The notes: a model not told the origin generated them from the sequence alone. A stretch of DNA of 53,851 nt from Mariaggregatimicrobium sp964498785 (GCA_964498785.1 CAZCJL010000038.1:1-53851), one strand, 5' to 3'; shown: positions 34,349 through 44,613, counted from the stretch's first letter. A program made the numbers and translations.

Positions 34349-35752
34349 ATGAAGATAGTTGTAAAGTGTATTATTTATGTCAATTTGTTGTTCAATCTGA
34401 ACCCGATTTATTCAGAGCCGCCTCGGCGCACTGAGGTTGGCCCGGGTATCTGGCGCCATGAAATTTATCTGACAGAAGGCCCCTGGGTAATACATATTCT
34501 GGAAATCGATTTGACAAATGAATATGTGCACATTGAAACAGCAAAGGCGAAAAATAAACTTGAAGGACGTGCTTTAACGTCGGAAATGGCCCGGCTTAAT
34601 AGTCGCCCATTGCATCGTGTTGTCGGCGCAGTGAATGGAGATTTTTTTTCCGGAAGTGGCATGCCTGTTGGCGCGCAAATATCAGATGGCACGTTGGTGT
34701 GTAGTCCGTACCCGCGGTCTGTATTCGGAATTGCAGAAAACAAGCAACCTTTTATTGCAATCGTAAACCTTGAGGCAACATTATTTACAGCGAAAAACCT
34801 GACTCGACAAATTCACAGAGTGAACAGGGGGCGCAAAGAAAATGAACTTATTTTGTATAATAAATATCGCGGGCACCATACTGGTACGAATCAGTGGGGC
34901 GCCGAAGTGATTGTGAAATTGAGCACTCAATTTATGGTAAATGATACGATTCGAGGAATTGTAACAACTATTGATTCTGTCAGCGGTAATAATCGTATTG
35001 AGGCAAAGCACTTCATTTTATCCGGTCATAATGAAGCAGGAATATTTTTAACAAAGAACATCAAAACGGATGATTCGCTGAAAGTTTTTATCGGTTTACC
35101 ACCGGTGACACGAAAAATAGAGGCAATGATTGGAGGTTTGCCGAGAATTATCAGGGATGGCAAACGTTCTGTTGAATTTACACAGGAGAAAGTTTCCGAA
35201 CAATTTGCGACTGCCCGGCATCCGCGGACTGCTGTTGGATTTTCTAAGGATGAAAAAAAAATCTATTTTGTGACTGTCGATGGTCGCCAACCGGGTTTTA
35301 GTGTTGGTATGTCATTATATGAATTAGCGGATTTTATGCTGAATTTTGGGGCATTTCAAGCAATGAATTTGGATGGCGGCGGTTCGACAACAATGGTGAT
35401 CGGTAACAAAATTGTTAACCGTCCATCGGATTTAACCGGTGAAAGAACGGTGACAAGCGCGTTGTTAGCAATCAGCACTGCACCTGTGGGTCAATTGACA
35501 TATATTAAAATAGAACCTGACTTAATTACATTACAACCAGGTCAGTCCTATAAATTTAAGGCAAGGGGGTTTGATCAATTTTATAATCCAATTTCTTTTG
35601 AAGCAACTGAAATCAGGTGGTCTTGCGATCAAAGGATTGGTTCAGTAAATCAACAGGGTGTTTTTACAGCAACGGCAACTGCGGACTATGGTTACATTCA
35701 TGTTAGCTCTCAAGAAATAGTATGTTCAGCTAAAGTTCGTATTGCGAAATAA
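34349..35752 (+). CDS. Secreted phosphodiester glycosidase (NAGPA family) with Ig-like domain
   Basis: 467 residues. Signal peptide about 1-22. The NAGPA domain (about 45-380) shows GAVNGDFF (93-100), MIGGLPRII (260-268), RHPRTAVGF (290-298), VDGRQPGFSVGMSL (310-323) and NLDGGGSTTMV (340-350), the conserved set of N-acetylglucosamine-1-phosphodiester alpha-N-acetylglucosaminidase relatives. A Big2-type Ig domain fills residues 384-467. Bacterial members cleave sugar-phosphodiester bonds, for instance in wall or capsule polymers. It should act outside the inner membrane, unlike the preceding GH38-like enzyme, which has no signal. AGGAAA precedes ATG 34349. Transcribed with the GH38-like gene. 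Confidence 0.87.
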   Translation: MKIVVKCIIYVNLLFNLNPIYSEPPRRTEVGPGIWRHEIYLTEGPWVIHILEIDLTNEYVHIETAKAKNKLEGRALTSEMARLNSRPLHRVVGAVNGDFFSGSGMPVGAQISDGTLVCSPYPRSVFGIAENKQPFIAIVNLEATLFTAKNLTRQIHRVNRGRKENELILYNKYRGHHTGTNQWGAEVIVKLSTQFMVNDTIRGIVTTIDSVSGNNRIEAKHFILSGHNEAGIFLTKNIKTDDSLKVFIGLPPVTRKIEAMIGGLPRIIRDGKRSVEFTQEKVSEQFATARHPRTAVGFSKDEKKIYFVTVDGRQPGFSVGMSLYELADFMLNFGAFQAMNLDGGGSTTMVIGNKIVNRPSDLTGERTVTSALLAISTAPVGQLTYIKIEPDLITLQPGQSYKFKARGFDQFYNPISFEATEIRWSCDQRIGSVNQQGVFTATATADYGYIHVSSQEIVCSAKVRIAK

Positions 35753-35849
35753 AATAGATTGAATTTTTTGAAATAAGTGTTGATAATTTCACTCATGTAT
35801 GTTATTTTAAATAATTGGTTTAATAAATTAAATTGAAACAGGGAGAAAA

Positions 35850-37271
35850 ATGATGCCACTAAACATCGATGTGTCTGCAGCGAAACAGAAGGCTGAAAAA
35901 TATAACCAGGGCCATGTTTTCAAATATTGGGATGAGCTAACCGAATCGCAACAACATAAATTGGTTAAGCAGGTCGAAATAGTTGATTTTGAGTTACTTC
36001 GCACGTTGGCAAATGAACATATTTTACATCCTGCACCAACCAGTATAAAAGGTGATTTAGAGCCGGCTGAAATTATACCAATACCAGAAACTCAAGAACA
36101 AGCGGCAGAGGCGGAGAAGGCACGAGCGACCGGTGAACAATTGCTAAGACAGGGGAAAGTTGCCGCGTTGTTGGTTTCCGGTGGCCAGGGCACGCGCCTG
36201 GGATTCGACGGGTCCAAAGGTAAATTCCCGGCTGGACCGATTAGCAACAAAAGTTTGTTCCAACTGCACGCTGAAAAAATTATTGCCATGCAACGACGTT
36301 ATAAAACCTCCATTCCCTGGTTTATTATGACCAGCGAAACAAATGATGAAGAAACCCAGGAATTTTTTAAAGACAATCACTATTTTGGTCTTAACAATAG
36401 TGATGTTATTTTCTTTACGCAGCGAATGATTCCCGCGATGGATGATCATGGAAAATTCATTCTGGACGCGAAACATCATATCTTTACCAATCCAAATGGT
36501 CACGGAGGGACGTTGTTTTCGCTGCATGACAGCGGATCGTTAGCCGAAATGAAAACACGCGGGATCGAAGATATATTCTATTTTCAGGTTGATAATGTAT
36601 TGTTAAAAATGTGCGATCCGGTTTTTATTGGTTATCATGCTCAGGAAAAAGCGGAAATGTCATCAAAAGTTGTTCCGAAAAAACATCCGTTTGAAAAAGT
36701 CGGTGTGCTTGGAATAATAGATAGTAAATTGGCAGTGATTGAATACAGCGATTTATCAGATGATGAAATGAAAGCAATAAATTCGGATGGCAGCCTAAAA
36801 TATGACGGTGGAAATATCGCTATTCATATTTTGAACCTGAATTTTGTTGAAGAAATGGTGACTGGAAAGTTACGTTTACCATATCACATGGCTCATAAAA
36901 AAATACCCTGTTTAAATGAGAACGGTCAGTTGGTTGAACCAGAAGAACCAAACGGCTACAAGTTTGAGATGTTCATTTTTGATGCATTACCATTTACAAA
37001 AAATAGCGTTGTGATGGAAGTCGTTAGAAAAGACGAGTTTAGTCCGATCAAAAATGCAAGCGGCGACGATTCCCCGGATACTGCAAAACAGGATTTGATG
37101 AATTATCATGCGCGAATGCTAAACAAAGCTGGTGTTGAGGTTCCTTTTGATTCAAAGGGAAATGTCATTGGCTCAGTTGAGATAAGCTCGCTTTTCGCAT
37201 TAGATGCACAAGAGCTAAAAACGAAAATTGATAAAACGTTTTCGTTCAGGGATAATTTATATATGGAATAA
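35850..37271 (+). CDS. UDP-sugar pyrophosphorylase (UDPGP family, AGX-like)
   Basis: 473 residues, cytoplasmic. The nucleotide-binding motif is LLVSGGQGTRLGFDGSKGKF (107-126) with GGQGTRLG at 111-118, then uridine-binding NPNGHGG, and FYFQVDN for the metal site. The layout is that of the eukaryote-type UDP-N-acetylglucosamine/UDP-galactose pyrophosphorylases rather than the GalU or GlmU type. It makes UDP-GlcNAc or UDP-Glc from UTP and the sugar 1-phosphate, feeding the glycosyltransferases in this window. GGGAGA precedes ATG 35850. It starts a run of four closely spaced plus-strand genes (with MscS, the AsmA-like gene and a conserved unknown). Confidence 0.87.
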   Translation: MMPLNIDVSAAKQKAEKYNQGHVFKYWDELTESQQHKLVKQVEIVDFELLRTLANEHILHPAPTSIKGDLEPAEIIPIPETQEQAAEAEKARATGEQLLRQGKVAALLVSGGQGTRLGFDGSKGKFPAGPISNKSLFQLHAEKIIAMQRRYKTSIPWFIMTSETNDEETQEFFKDNHYFGLNNSDVIFFTQRMIPAMDDHGKFILDAKHHIFTNPNGHGGTLFSLHDSGSLAEMKTRGIEDIFYFQVDNVLLKMCDPVFIGYHAQEKAEMSSKVVPKKHPFEKVGVLGIIDSKLAVIEYSDLSDDEMKAINSDGSLKYDGGNIAIHILNLNFVEEMVTGKLRLPYHMAHKKIPCLNENGQLVEPEEPNGYKFEMFIFDALPFTKNSVVMEVVRKDEFSPIKNASGDDSPDTAKQDLMNYHARMLNKAGVEVPFDSKGNVIGSVEISSLFALDAQELKTKIDKTFSFRDNLYME

Positions 37272-37276
37272 ATCTT

Positions 37277-38182
37277 ATGCAGGAAACAATCAGGCAGTCT
37301 CTAAAAGAATTTCTATTCTTACAAGATGTAGTTGCGAACCTGCTGGCGCAATTAATCCTGTTTTTGCCGAAATTAATCGCCGGCTTAATTGTGATGATTA
37401 CATTTTATCTGATTTATCGAATGTTGCGATTAATTATCAAACGGTCGTTACACAAGGCGGATATATCGTTCAGCGTCACAAATTTAATTATTAAAATTGT
37501 CAAATATATTTGCCTGGGGTTGGCGCTTATTTTGGTGGCCGATCAGATCGGAATAAAAATTATTACATTGATTTCAACGCTTGGGGTCGCGGGAATTGCG
37601 ATAGGTTTGGCAGCGCAACAAACACTGGCTAACTTTATCTCCGGAATTATTATTTTGGTGAGCAAACCGTTTCGTGAGAACGATTATGTCGAACTGGAGG
37701 ACACCTTCGGTAAAGTCCAGCGAATTTCATTACGGTCAACAATGCTCATCACGCTGGATAATATTTTAGTGGACATTCCAAATCAAAAAATTGTCGAATC
37801 CAAAATTGTAAATCATACGTTTAATGATCACATACGATTACGGATTCAAGTTGGTATCGCGTATAAAGAGCATATCCCGACGGCTCAGGAAGTGCTATTA
37901 AATTTAGTAAAAAATGATCCGCGGATTATGAAAAATCCAAAGCCTGAAATTGTGGTCACAGAAATTGCCGATTCCAGCATCAATTTGGAAGTAATGGTTT
38001 GGATTAAAGATTCGCGCCAGGAAGTGCCCATTCGTTATGAGTTACGAAAGAAGGTTAAAATGACGCTGGATGAAGCTCATATTCAAATTCCGTTCCCGCA
38101 TCGACAAATATTTATTGATGATTTTAATGTCGAACGGGTTAAAGAAGTTATTCCGAACAGGCAAAATACCATTAGCAAGTAG
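37277..38182 (+). CDS. MscS-type mechanosensitive channel
   Basis: 301 residues. Three membrane segments (about 24-48, 73-94, 98-133), the last being the glycine/alanine-rich pore helix GVAGIAIGLAAQQTLANFISG, then the MscS beta domain (NDYVELEDTFGKVQRISLRS) and C-terminal vestibule. It releases solutes under hypo-osmotic stress. This is the standard MscS size without extra domains. It begins five bases after the UDPGP stop codon, so it is co-transcribed with it. Confidence 0.92.
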   Translation: MQETIRQSLKEFLFLQDVVANLLAQLILFLPKLIAGLIVMITFYLIYRMLRLIIKRSLHKADISFSVTNLIIKIVKYICLGLALILVADQIGIKIITLISTLGVAGIAIGLAAQQTLANFISGIIILVSKPFRENDYVELEDTFGKVQRISLRSTMLITLDNILVDIPNQKIVESKIVNHTFNDHIRLRIQVGIAYKEHIPTAQEVLLNLVKNDPRIMKNPKPEIVVTEIADSSINLEVMVWIKDSRQEVPIRYELRKKVKMTLDEAHIQIPFPHRQIFIDDFNVERVKEVIPNRQNTISK

Positions 38183-38225
38183 AATATTGTTTTGTATATT
38201 CAGGGACTTTTTAAAAGATCATTTC

Positions 38226-41200
38226 ATGAATTCAAAAAAAAAGAAACGGCATTTATTTAAAAAACTTCTACGCTCTTTTCTGTTGGTAGCTGCTATTTTC
38301 GTGTTGATGATAATAGTAGCTATCATCGTACTTCGAATTCAATTCCCTCCTGACAAAGTAAAGAGCCTGATCGAAAGTGAATTGAGCTCTGCGTTAAATA
38401 ACCGGCCTGTAAAAATTGGATCGGCTAACTTAAATATCTTGAAGGGATTTGTATTCGATAATATCACTATCTATGATCCCCGGTCCGCTGATTCAAATGA
38501 ACAACTGGCCGATAGCTCTAAATTTATTTCAATCAGGAAAACATATCTCAATTATCGCTTGCTTTCTCTATTGCGTAGAAATGTGAAAATTCGCCAAATC
38601 GAAATTGATCATCCGGTGATATACTATACATCCCATCAGAATAAAACAAATATTGATGACCTGATTGTTCCCTCGTTGGCGGATACTACTGAAATTGCAG
38701 AAGATACGGTAAAGACAGCAGTGAGCCTTCCTATTTCCTTTGAACTCAAAAAATTTGCGTTTAAACATTTTGACGCCTTTATTACTATCATCACTGATAC
38801 GTCATCTCTGAATATTGAAATTAAAGATTTTTCAATTCATTTATCTGATTTGGAAATTCCCCGAGGATCATGGACAAAAATTCAGGATAGCATCCGGGCA
38901 AAAGTTCGAATTGAATCTCCTGGGTCAGAATGGAAGATAAAGTTGATAACCCCGGGTTTATTAAATCCGTATCAAGCGGAAACTCTGTTTAATCTGAATA
39001 TTGATTTATTAGTCAATGGCATCCGTTCCATTAAAGCAGCAGGAAATACAGAAATGGGAGATATAACCATTACCGAATTTCCAACCTCAAACAAAATTCC
39101 CGTATCGAAATTATTTAATTTGGCGTTCAATTTGAAGATGGATGCTCAACAAGGAAATCTTGAAATCAACGAGCTGCAGCTCCGGCTCGCAGACGAGCAA
39201 GCGCTCTCTATAAAAGGATCTGCCATAAATATATTTGAAAAACCATATATTGATTTGAACGTTGAAAATAGTGAAATACGTTTATCCCAGCTTTTCAAAA
39301 CAGTCAGATCAATAGCTCCGTCCGAATATAGCAATTCACTTGCTGATGTTAATATCGGAGGCATGCTTTCCTTTAAAAACACAAAAATTAGTGGCGCAAT
39401 TGATAGTACTGACACTAACAAAGGCCTGGATTTTACGACAGTGCTCAATCTGAAAGATTTTTCTCTATACTATCCCAATCCTGTTATGAAAGTTGATCGC
39501 CTGTCAATTCACGTTGAAGGCAGGGGAATCTATAACAATGCAGGATTACATGACGGAAATGTGGTCGGATTACTGGAGTTAGAATCTCTGTACTCTGAAA
39601 TAAATGACACTTTAAAAATCGATGCACGCGATTTCAAACTTGATTTGAACACAACGTTTTCACAGGATTATTTTCCAACGAATGTTAAATTTGTCGCAGA
39701 GCTAAAACAAATATTTGGCGCATCGCTTGCGCTTGATATGAATTTTGAATCAATTCAAAAATTTGAAAATTACAATGCACTGGCGCGTTTGAAAATTCAA
39801 AATCTTGATCTTGAAAATATTCCCCAATCTCCGGGCAATGGTTTGCTGAGCGCGTTGTTAACACTTAAATCACATCAACTGGATTCCGTGCTGATGGATC
39901 TAACAATAAAGTCGGATTCTGTTTATATGCCTCTGGAGTCAGGCGAGATGGTTATTCCGCCATTAAATATTATTGGAAACGCAATCATATCGACCAATCA
40001 AATGTTTGAAGATTATTCAATTCGAAATTTTCAAATAACAGGAAATGATTTTTTAAAAATTGGGGCACACGGGACACTCCAAAAATATGGTGAACGTGGA
40101 TTGGAGGCAGTTGTAGATTCTGCTGTAATAAAACACAGGGAGCTGTTTGATTTTATCCCGCAAGTTTTTAAAGCCGGACTTGAGGATTTGGTTGTCGATG
40201 GTTTTTCAAAACTGAACGCACGGGTGAATGGTGAAATTCCTGCACAAGGGGATATCGTTATGGATGCTTTTTCTGAAGTGTCTATATTTGCAAACATCGA
40301 TTATCCGCCAGTGCCGGTAACAGCGCGAGGTATTGCAGCCACACTGAAAATCAACTCGGATGGCACAAAAGTCCGGGGCGATTTATGGGCTACTTTAGAT
40401 TCTCTATCGCTTCGTGATATTCGAAAGCAGGCTATTACAAATTCATTTGTACAGGCACATTTTCATTTTCCGGATTTTACCAAAGGAATAATTGATTCAG
40501 TATGGATTGAAGTGCCTGATCTGGAGTCTCGTCTTATTGTTTGCGGAGTAATGGATAGTCTTGAAAACGTTCCGATATTCTCCCTTGATGGAAAATATTC
40601 GTTTTATTCAACAGAATCTGTCAGATTAATAGATGATCTTGATGTGAGCGGTCAAATTGAATCAGCAATAAACATGTATTTTAAGCAGCCACATCTTTCT
40701 GTTAACGGAGAACTGCTGTTAGGTTCTTTAAACGCGCAGTTTGAAGATATGATGTCTATGACAAATATTTCCGCGAAAGTGCCGTTTACACAACAGATCG
40801 ATGTTGATCAGCTTTTATTGCTGAATGCGCCCAATATTGCTCCTCTTTTTGCTGATCAGAATGCGCTCAATTACTCCCTGATGCGTCCCTATTATTTGAG
40901 TGCTGATGGGGTGGATTCGTATATTAAAATTGATAAGATTCAATTGATGGAATATGAAATTTCTGATGTTGATATGGATATTCATATCGGAGACGGTATA
41001 ATTGATATTTCGAGAATGGCTCTGAAATTATATAGCGGAAATATGATCGGAAATATGTTCCTTGATCTGGGCAATGGTCAAACGGACAATGTAAGTTATT
41101 ATATAAAGGCAAATATTTCGCGGCTCAATTCTGCGAGGCTTTCGCCAGTAGGAAAAGGCTCTGCCAGAGAATCAGAACTAAACTTGAATATGGAAGTAAG

Positions 41201-41537
41201 CGGCGCGGGAATCGATTTTCAAAAAGAAATTAATGTGTCCGGATTTTTATACATTACAAAAATCGGAAGTCGTTTTACGGATAATGTGCTAAACTCGCTT
41301 GATCCGAAAAGAACGGATAAAAGCATTCAGGGGACAAAACGACTATTGCGCTGGGGATATAAACCTAAACTAATTTTATTTGAAATTAAGCATGGAAATC
41401 TTTATCCGTCAATTCATTTGACAAAAGGAAATTTCCTGACAAAATTAATTCCATTGAATTTAAGTGGCGGCAAAATTGAACTCGCAAGAATGCCTGTTAA
41501 ATTTTTCATTAACATGGCGATGGCACAAACAAAGTAA
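38226..41537 (+). CDS. AsmA-like envelope protein
   Basis: 1103 residues from ATG 38226. One membrane segment (about 14-36) after a lysine-rich cytoplasmic start, then a long beta-rich periplasmic body. Early residues fit the AsmA N-terminal domain (PVKIGSANLNILKGFVFDNI), and the end has the AsmA/DUF3971-type repeats (GGKIELARMPVKF at the C-terminus). Large AsmA and TamB relatives form hydrophobic grooves that carry phospholipids between inner and outer membrane. A longer frame begins at 38070, inside the MscS gene, but the first 52 residues lack the membrane anchor pattern, so I prefer 38226. There is no clear Shine-Dalgarno. It lies 43 bases after MscS. Confidence 0.8.
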   Translation: MNSKKKKRHLFKKLLRSFLLVAAIFVLMIIVAIIVLRIQFPPDKVKSLIESELSSALNNRPVKIGSANLNILKGFVFDNITIYDPRSADSNEQLADSSKFISIRKTYLNYRLLSLLRRNVKIRQIEIDHPVIYYTSHQNKTNIDDLIVPSLADTTEIAEDTVKTAVSLPISFELKKFAFKHFDAFITIITDTSSLNIEIKDFSIHLSDLEIPRGSWTKIQDSIRAKVRIESPGSEWKIKLITPGLLNPYQAETLFNLNIDLLVNGIRSIKAAGNTEMGDITITEFPTSNKIPVSKLFNLAFNLKMDAQQGNLEINELQLRLADEQALSIKGSAINIFEKPYIDLNVENSEIRLSQLFKTVRSIAPSEYSNSLADVNIGGMLSFKNTKISGAIDSTDTNKGLDFTTVLNLKDFSLYYPNPVMKVDRLSIHVEGRGIYNNAGLHDGNVVGLLELESLYSEINDTLKIDARDFKLDLNTTFSQDYFPTNVKFVAELKQIFGASLALDMNFESIQKFENYNALARLKIQNLDLENIPQSPGNGLLSALLTLKSHQLDSVLMDLTIKSDSVYMPLESGEMVIPPLNIIGNAIISTNQMFEDYSIRNFQITGNDFLKIGAHGTLQKYGERGLEAVVDSAVIKHRELFDFIPQVFKAGLEDLVVDGFSKLNARVNGEIPAQGDIVMDAFSEVSIFANIDYPPVPVTARGIAATLKINSDGTKVRGDLWATLDSLSLRDIRKQAITNSFVQAHFHFPDFTKGIIDSVWIEVPDLESRLIVCGVMDSLENVPIFSLDGKYSFYSTESVRLIDDLDVSGQIESAINMYFKQPHLSVNGELLLGSLNAQFEDMMSMTNISAKVPFTQQIDVDQLLLLNAPNIAPLFADQNALNYSLMRPYYLSADGVDSYIKIDKIQLMEYEISDVDMDIHIGDGIIDISRMALKLYSGNMIGNMFLDLGNGQTDNVSYYIKANISRLNSARLSPVGKGSARESELNLNMEVSGAGIDFQKEINVSGFLYITKIGSRFTDNVLNSLDPKRTDKSIQGTKRLLRWGYKPKLILFEIKHGNLYPSIHLTKGNFLTKLIPLNLSGGKIELARMPVKFFINMAMAQTK

Positions 41538-41555
41538 ATTTTATAAATCATTACA

Positions 41556-42098
41556 ATGGAAAATAAGAAAACAATTTTAGACATTTTGGCCTGGCATTCT
41601 AATAACAAGAAGGCGTTTAGAATTCCGGATGCTTATAAATTAATCTATCAAAGTGTATTTGGCGTCGGACATTTGTTAAGTGATGTTAAGATCGCAGAGG
41701 AATATCTGGAGAAAGAATTGGACTCAATCGTCGCAAATACAACAACAGAAGAAATCATCGAACAAATTTCACCGGACGGAGAAATCGTTCGTCTGAATTT
41801 ACGGCCATTCAAATATAGTGGATTGGATAAATACCTGCTGCTTGAGGTGATGGTGCTTTCTGCGAATAAAACGAATGGTAATTTGACACAGTTCCTTGAC
41901 CGATGGGAATTGTTACGAGACGCTGTTCAGGTGAAAAACACGTTTTTTACAATCAGGGAATTTTCTGAATTTGATGCGAAGGTGCATGAGCTTGGCTATC
42001 CTGTCATGCACCATTCGAAAACTTATCGTCTTTTAAATAAACCTGCTTATCGAGTTTTAAATAAAAGTATTTTGCTTAACACATTCAAAGACATCTGA
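41556..42098 (+). CDS. Conserved protein of unknown function
   Basis: 180 residues, cytoplasmic, no membrane segment. DAYKLIYQSVFGVGHLLSD (about 25-43) and HHSKTYRLLNKPAYRVLNKS (about 152-171) resemble conserved ends of an uncharacterised family I have seen in Firmicutes and other phyla, where the order is KLIYQ..FG.GHL ... HS..Y....PAYRV. No catalytic site is recognisable, although the invariant-looking His/Ser/Tyr and the paired histidines (152-153) are candidates. It lies 18 bases after the AsmA-like gene and is convergent with the next. No Shine-Dalgarno is evident before ATG 41556, so translation may be coupled. Confidence 0.7.
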   Translation: MENKKTILDILAWHSNNKKAFRIPDAYKLIYQSVFGVGHLLSDVKIAEEYLEKELDSIVANTTTEEIIEQISPDGEIVRLNLRPFKYSGLDKYLLLEVMVLSANKTNGNLTQFLDRWELLRDAVQVKNTFFTIREFSEFDAKVHELGYPVMHHSKTYRLLNKPAYRVLNKSILLNTFKDI

Positions 42099-42120
42099 CA
42101 ATAACAGGCTACGGATATTA

Positions 42121-44613
42121 CTATTCTTCAATCCAGTGTATAATTTTTTCCTGATAATGTTCTACCATGTTTTTCGCGTGATCGAAACAACTGGATTCTG
42201 CATTGACGTGGAAAAAAGGTCGTTCTGAATCAGGAAGAATTAACACCCAGTCATTATTATCAATAATTTTAATACCATCAATTAATTGTCGATTTGTGCT
42301 TTCCGTATCATCCATCAGTCGTCTCATAACTTTGCCTTTATTTTCCCATGAACAGGGAATGTTCACTTTATATACATGATAACTTGGTAACGAATCATGA
42401 AGTTTTCCCAGGTGTATATTTTTTCTGGACATGAGTTCGAGTATTTTTACCATTGAAAACATAGCATCAAACGCGAACATAAATTCAGTGAAGATCAATC
42501 CACCTTTTGTATCGCCGGCATATTGCACTCCGTAATCAAAATAAGCATCAACAATCGCCCTGGTTTCATTGCCGGTTCTGATAACTTCGACCTGATTTTG
42601 GGCGGCAATTTTTTCCACCATTGCAGACGCGTTAATTGGAACAGCAATTTTGCGCGGGCAATTTGCCTCGACCAATAGTTTAGTAATGATTGTTAAAAGA
42701 CGATCCCCATCGATAAATCGTCCTTGTTCATCGACAATGAATATTTTTTCTGCGCCGGCATCGATTAAAAAACCAATGTCTGCTTTTAGAGATTTTACTA
42801 TTTTTGATAGTTGTTGTATTTGAAAATCAAAAACAGCTTTATCTTTACTGAGGCGCTGTGAATCTAAAAACGCGTTTAGCGAGACTACCTCACAGTCCAA
42901 TTCCCCTAATAGCGCAGGAAGCGTTAATGAAGCGGCTCCGAACGAATAATCAATCACGACTTTAAATTTTGCTTTCTCAATGGTTTTTACATCAACATGC
43001 GCCAGCACATCTTCAAAATAAGATTGTTTGACAGTAATTGGGTATTCCACTTTTCCGACCTGATTATATGGCGCCCGGTTGAAATCTTCCCGGAAAAATA
43101 ATCGTTCGATTGCTTTAGCCTTTCCAATATGGATATCCCGACCGGCATCGTCAAAAAAGAGAACATCGATTAATTTATCATCAAAGGGTGATTTTCTTAC
43201 AAAAAAGCCACCCCGTTCACTACCGGAACGCAATCCGTATCGTGTTACAGGAATGGGCATAATGCGCAAATCACGAACATTTACGCCCGCAGCCATAAAT
43301 CCGCTTCGAAGTGCGTTGCTAACCATTTGAGAAACATTTGAGGAATCGCGGCCACACAACACACTGCTGCCCTGCCCAAGATAAGCTCCATACGCAGCTC
43401 CTAATTTTGAAGCAAATTCCGGAGATATTTCAGAGTTAATTAAGCCAGTGATACGATTATAGGTGAAAAGTTCTCTAAACCAACGATCGCCCCATACAAG
43501 ACTATTTGTGAGTACAGCTCCATCATCGACGATTTTATCTGGCCATATTTTAACATTCGCTCGAACATGTGCTTTTTTCCCGACAGAGCACCCTTCACTT
43601 ATGAAGACATTTTCCATGATATATGATTCATCCATGATGTTGCTGCCCGTGGCCACTGTATCAAAATTCAGAGAAACATTTTTACCGATTGTTACGTGAT
43701 CCCATAGAATACTATTCTGGATTTTGCTGCTTTCGCCAATGACACTATTATCACCGATAATCGAATTAAATAGATGTACTTTTCCTGAAATTTTGCAATT
43801 ATTACCGATAACAACCGGTGGCTGTAATATGATATCCTCCGAGATTTCACAATTTTCACCAATCCAGATTTTTTCCTGTTTCTGATTGCCGTTTAATGTG
43901 AGATTTACTTTATTGTGAATGATATCAAAATTCGCGTTTTGATACTCATTCAAATCCCCGACATCTTTCCAATATCCTTTTCCGATGAAACCATAAATCG
44001 GTTCACCGTTTTTGAGCAATTTGGGAAATAAATCTTTACTAAAGTCATAAGATGTTTTTGATGGGATAAAATTAAATATTTCCGGTTCAAGAATGTAGAT
44101 ACCGGTATTAATCGTATCGCTAAAAACCTGCCCCCATGATGGTTTCTCCAGGAATCGTTTGATGCGCCCGTCATCGGAAGTAATAACAATACCAAATGGT
44201 AACGGATTTTTAACACGGGCTAACACCAGTGTTGCCAGCGCTTTTTTTGATATATGAAATTCAATTGCTTCCGAAAGATTAATGTCAGTTAATACATCGC
44301 CGGAAATGACCAAAAATCGTTCATTAATAAATGAAGCCGCTTTGCGAACACTGCCAGCAGTTCCATAGTCCCCATCTGAACGAATATAAGCCATTTCGAT
44401 ATTTGATTTGGAACCATCGCCAAAATACGAAGTAATTTTTTGGGGCTGGTGATATAGAAGGGTAATTATTTCTTTGATATTGTGATTCTTAAGAAGATTG
44501 ATTATATGAGCCATCATTGGTTGATTTGCCATTGGCACCATGGGTTTTGGTATATTACAGGTCAATGGCTTCAAGCGTGTACCAAAACCTCCTGCCATGA
44601 TTATTCCAGTCAT
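42121..44613 (-). CDS. Sugar nucleotidyltransferase / phosphohexomutase-like fusion
   Basis: 830 residues. Residues 1-235 are a nucleotidyltransferase of the mannose-1-phosphate guanylyltransferase/GlmU type: GIIMAGGFGTRLKPLT (3-18), SGDVLTDI (104-111), FLEKPSWG (154-161) and YWKDVGDL (214-221). Residues 250-375 are left-handed beta-helix repeats. Residues about 380-830 have the alpha-phosphohexomutase fold, but its motifs are altered: TASHNP becomes VRKSPF with Ser475 in the catalytic place, and the metal loop DGDADR reads DAGAEK (618-623). The N-terminal half should make an NDP-sugar; whether the mutase half works is doubtful. Similar fusions occur in cyanobacteria and Chloroflexi. Follows the GlgC-like gene after 72 bases. 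Confidence 0.83.
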   Translation of the reverse strand: MTGIIMAGGFGTRLKPLTCNIPKPMVPMANQPMMAHIINLLKNHNIKEIITLLYHQPQKITSYFGDGSKSNIEMAYIRSDGDYGTAGSVRKAASFINERFLVISGDVLTDINLSEAIEFHISKKALATLVLARVKNPLPFGIVITSDDGRIKRFLEKPSWGQVFSDTINTGIYILEPEIFNFIPSKTSYDFSKDLFPKLLKNGEPIYGFIGKGYWKDVGDLNEYQNANFDIIHNKVNLTLNGNQKQEKIWIGENCEISEDIILQPPVVIGNNCKISGKVHLFNSIIGDNSVIGESSKIQNSILWDHVTIGKNVSLNFDTVATGSNIMDESYIMENVFISEGCSVGKKAHVRANVKIWPDKIVDDGAVLTNSLVWGDRWFRELFTYNRITGLINSEISPEFASKLGAAYGAYLGQGSSVLCGRDSSNVSQMVSNALRSGFMAAGVNVRDLRIMPIPVTRYGLRSGSERGGFFVRKSPFDDKLIDVLFFDDAGRDIHIGKAKAIERLFFREDFNRAPYNQVGKVEYPITVKQSYFEDVLAHVDVKTIEKAKFKVVIDYSFGAASLTLPALLGELDCEVVSLNAFLDSQRLSKDKAVFDFQIQQLSKIVKSLKADIGFLIDAGAEKIFIVDEQGRFIDGDRLLTIITKLLVEANCPRKIAVPINASAMVEKIAAQNQVEVIRTGNETRAIVDAYFDYGVQYAGDTKGGLIFTEFMFAFDAMFSMVKILELMSRKNIHLGKLHDSLPSYHVYKVNIPCSWENKGKVMRRLMDDTESTNRQLIDGIKIIDNNDWVLILPDSERPFFHVNAESSCFDHAKNMVEHYQEKIIHWIEE

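Noticed and set aside
38070..38225. Longer form of the AsmA-like protein
   Set aside because: The extension lies inside the MscS gene and would displace the membrane anchor from the N-terminus.
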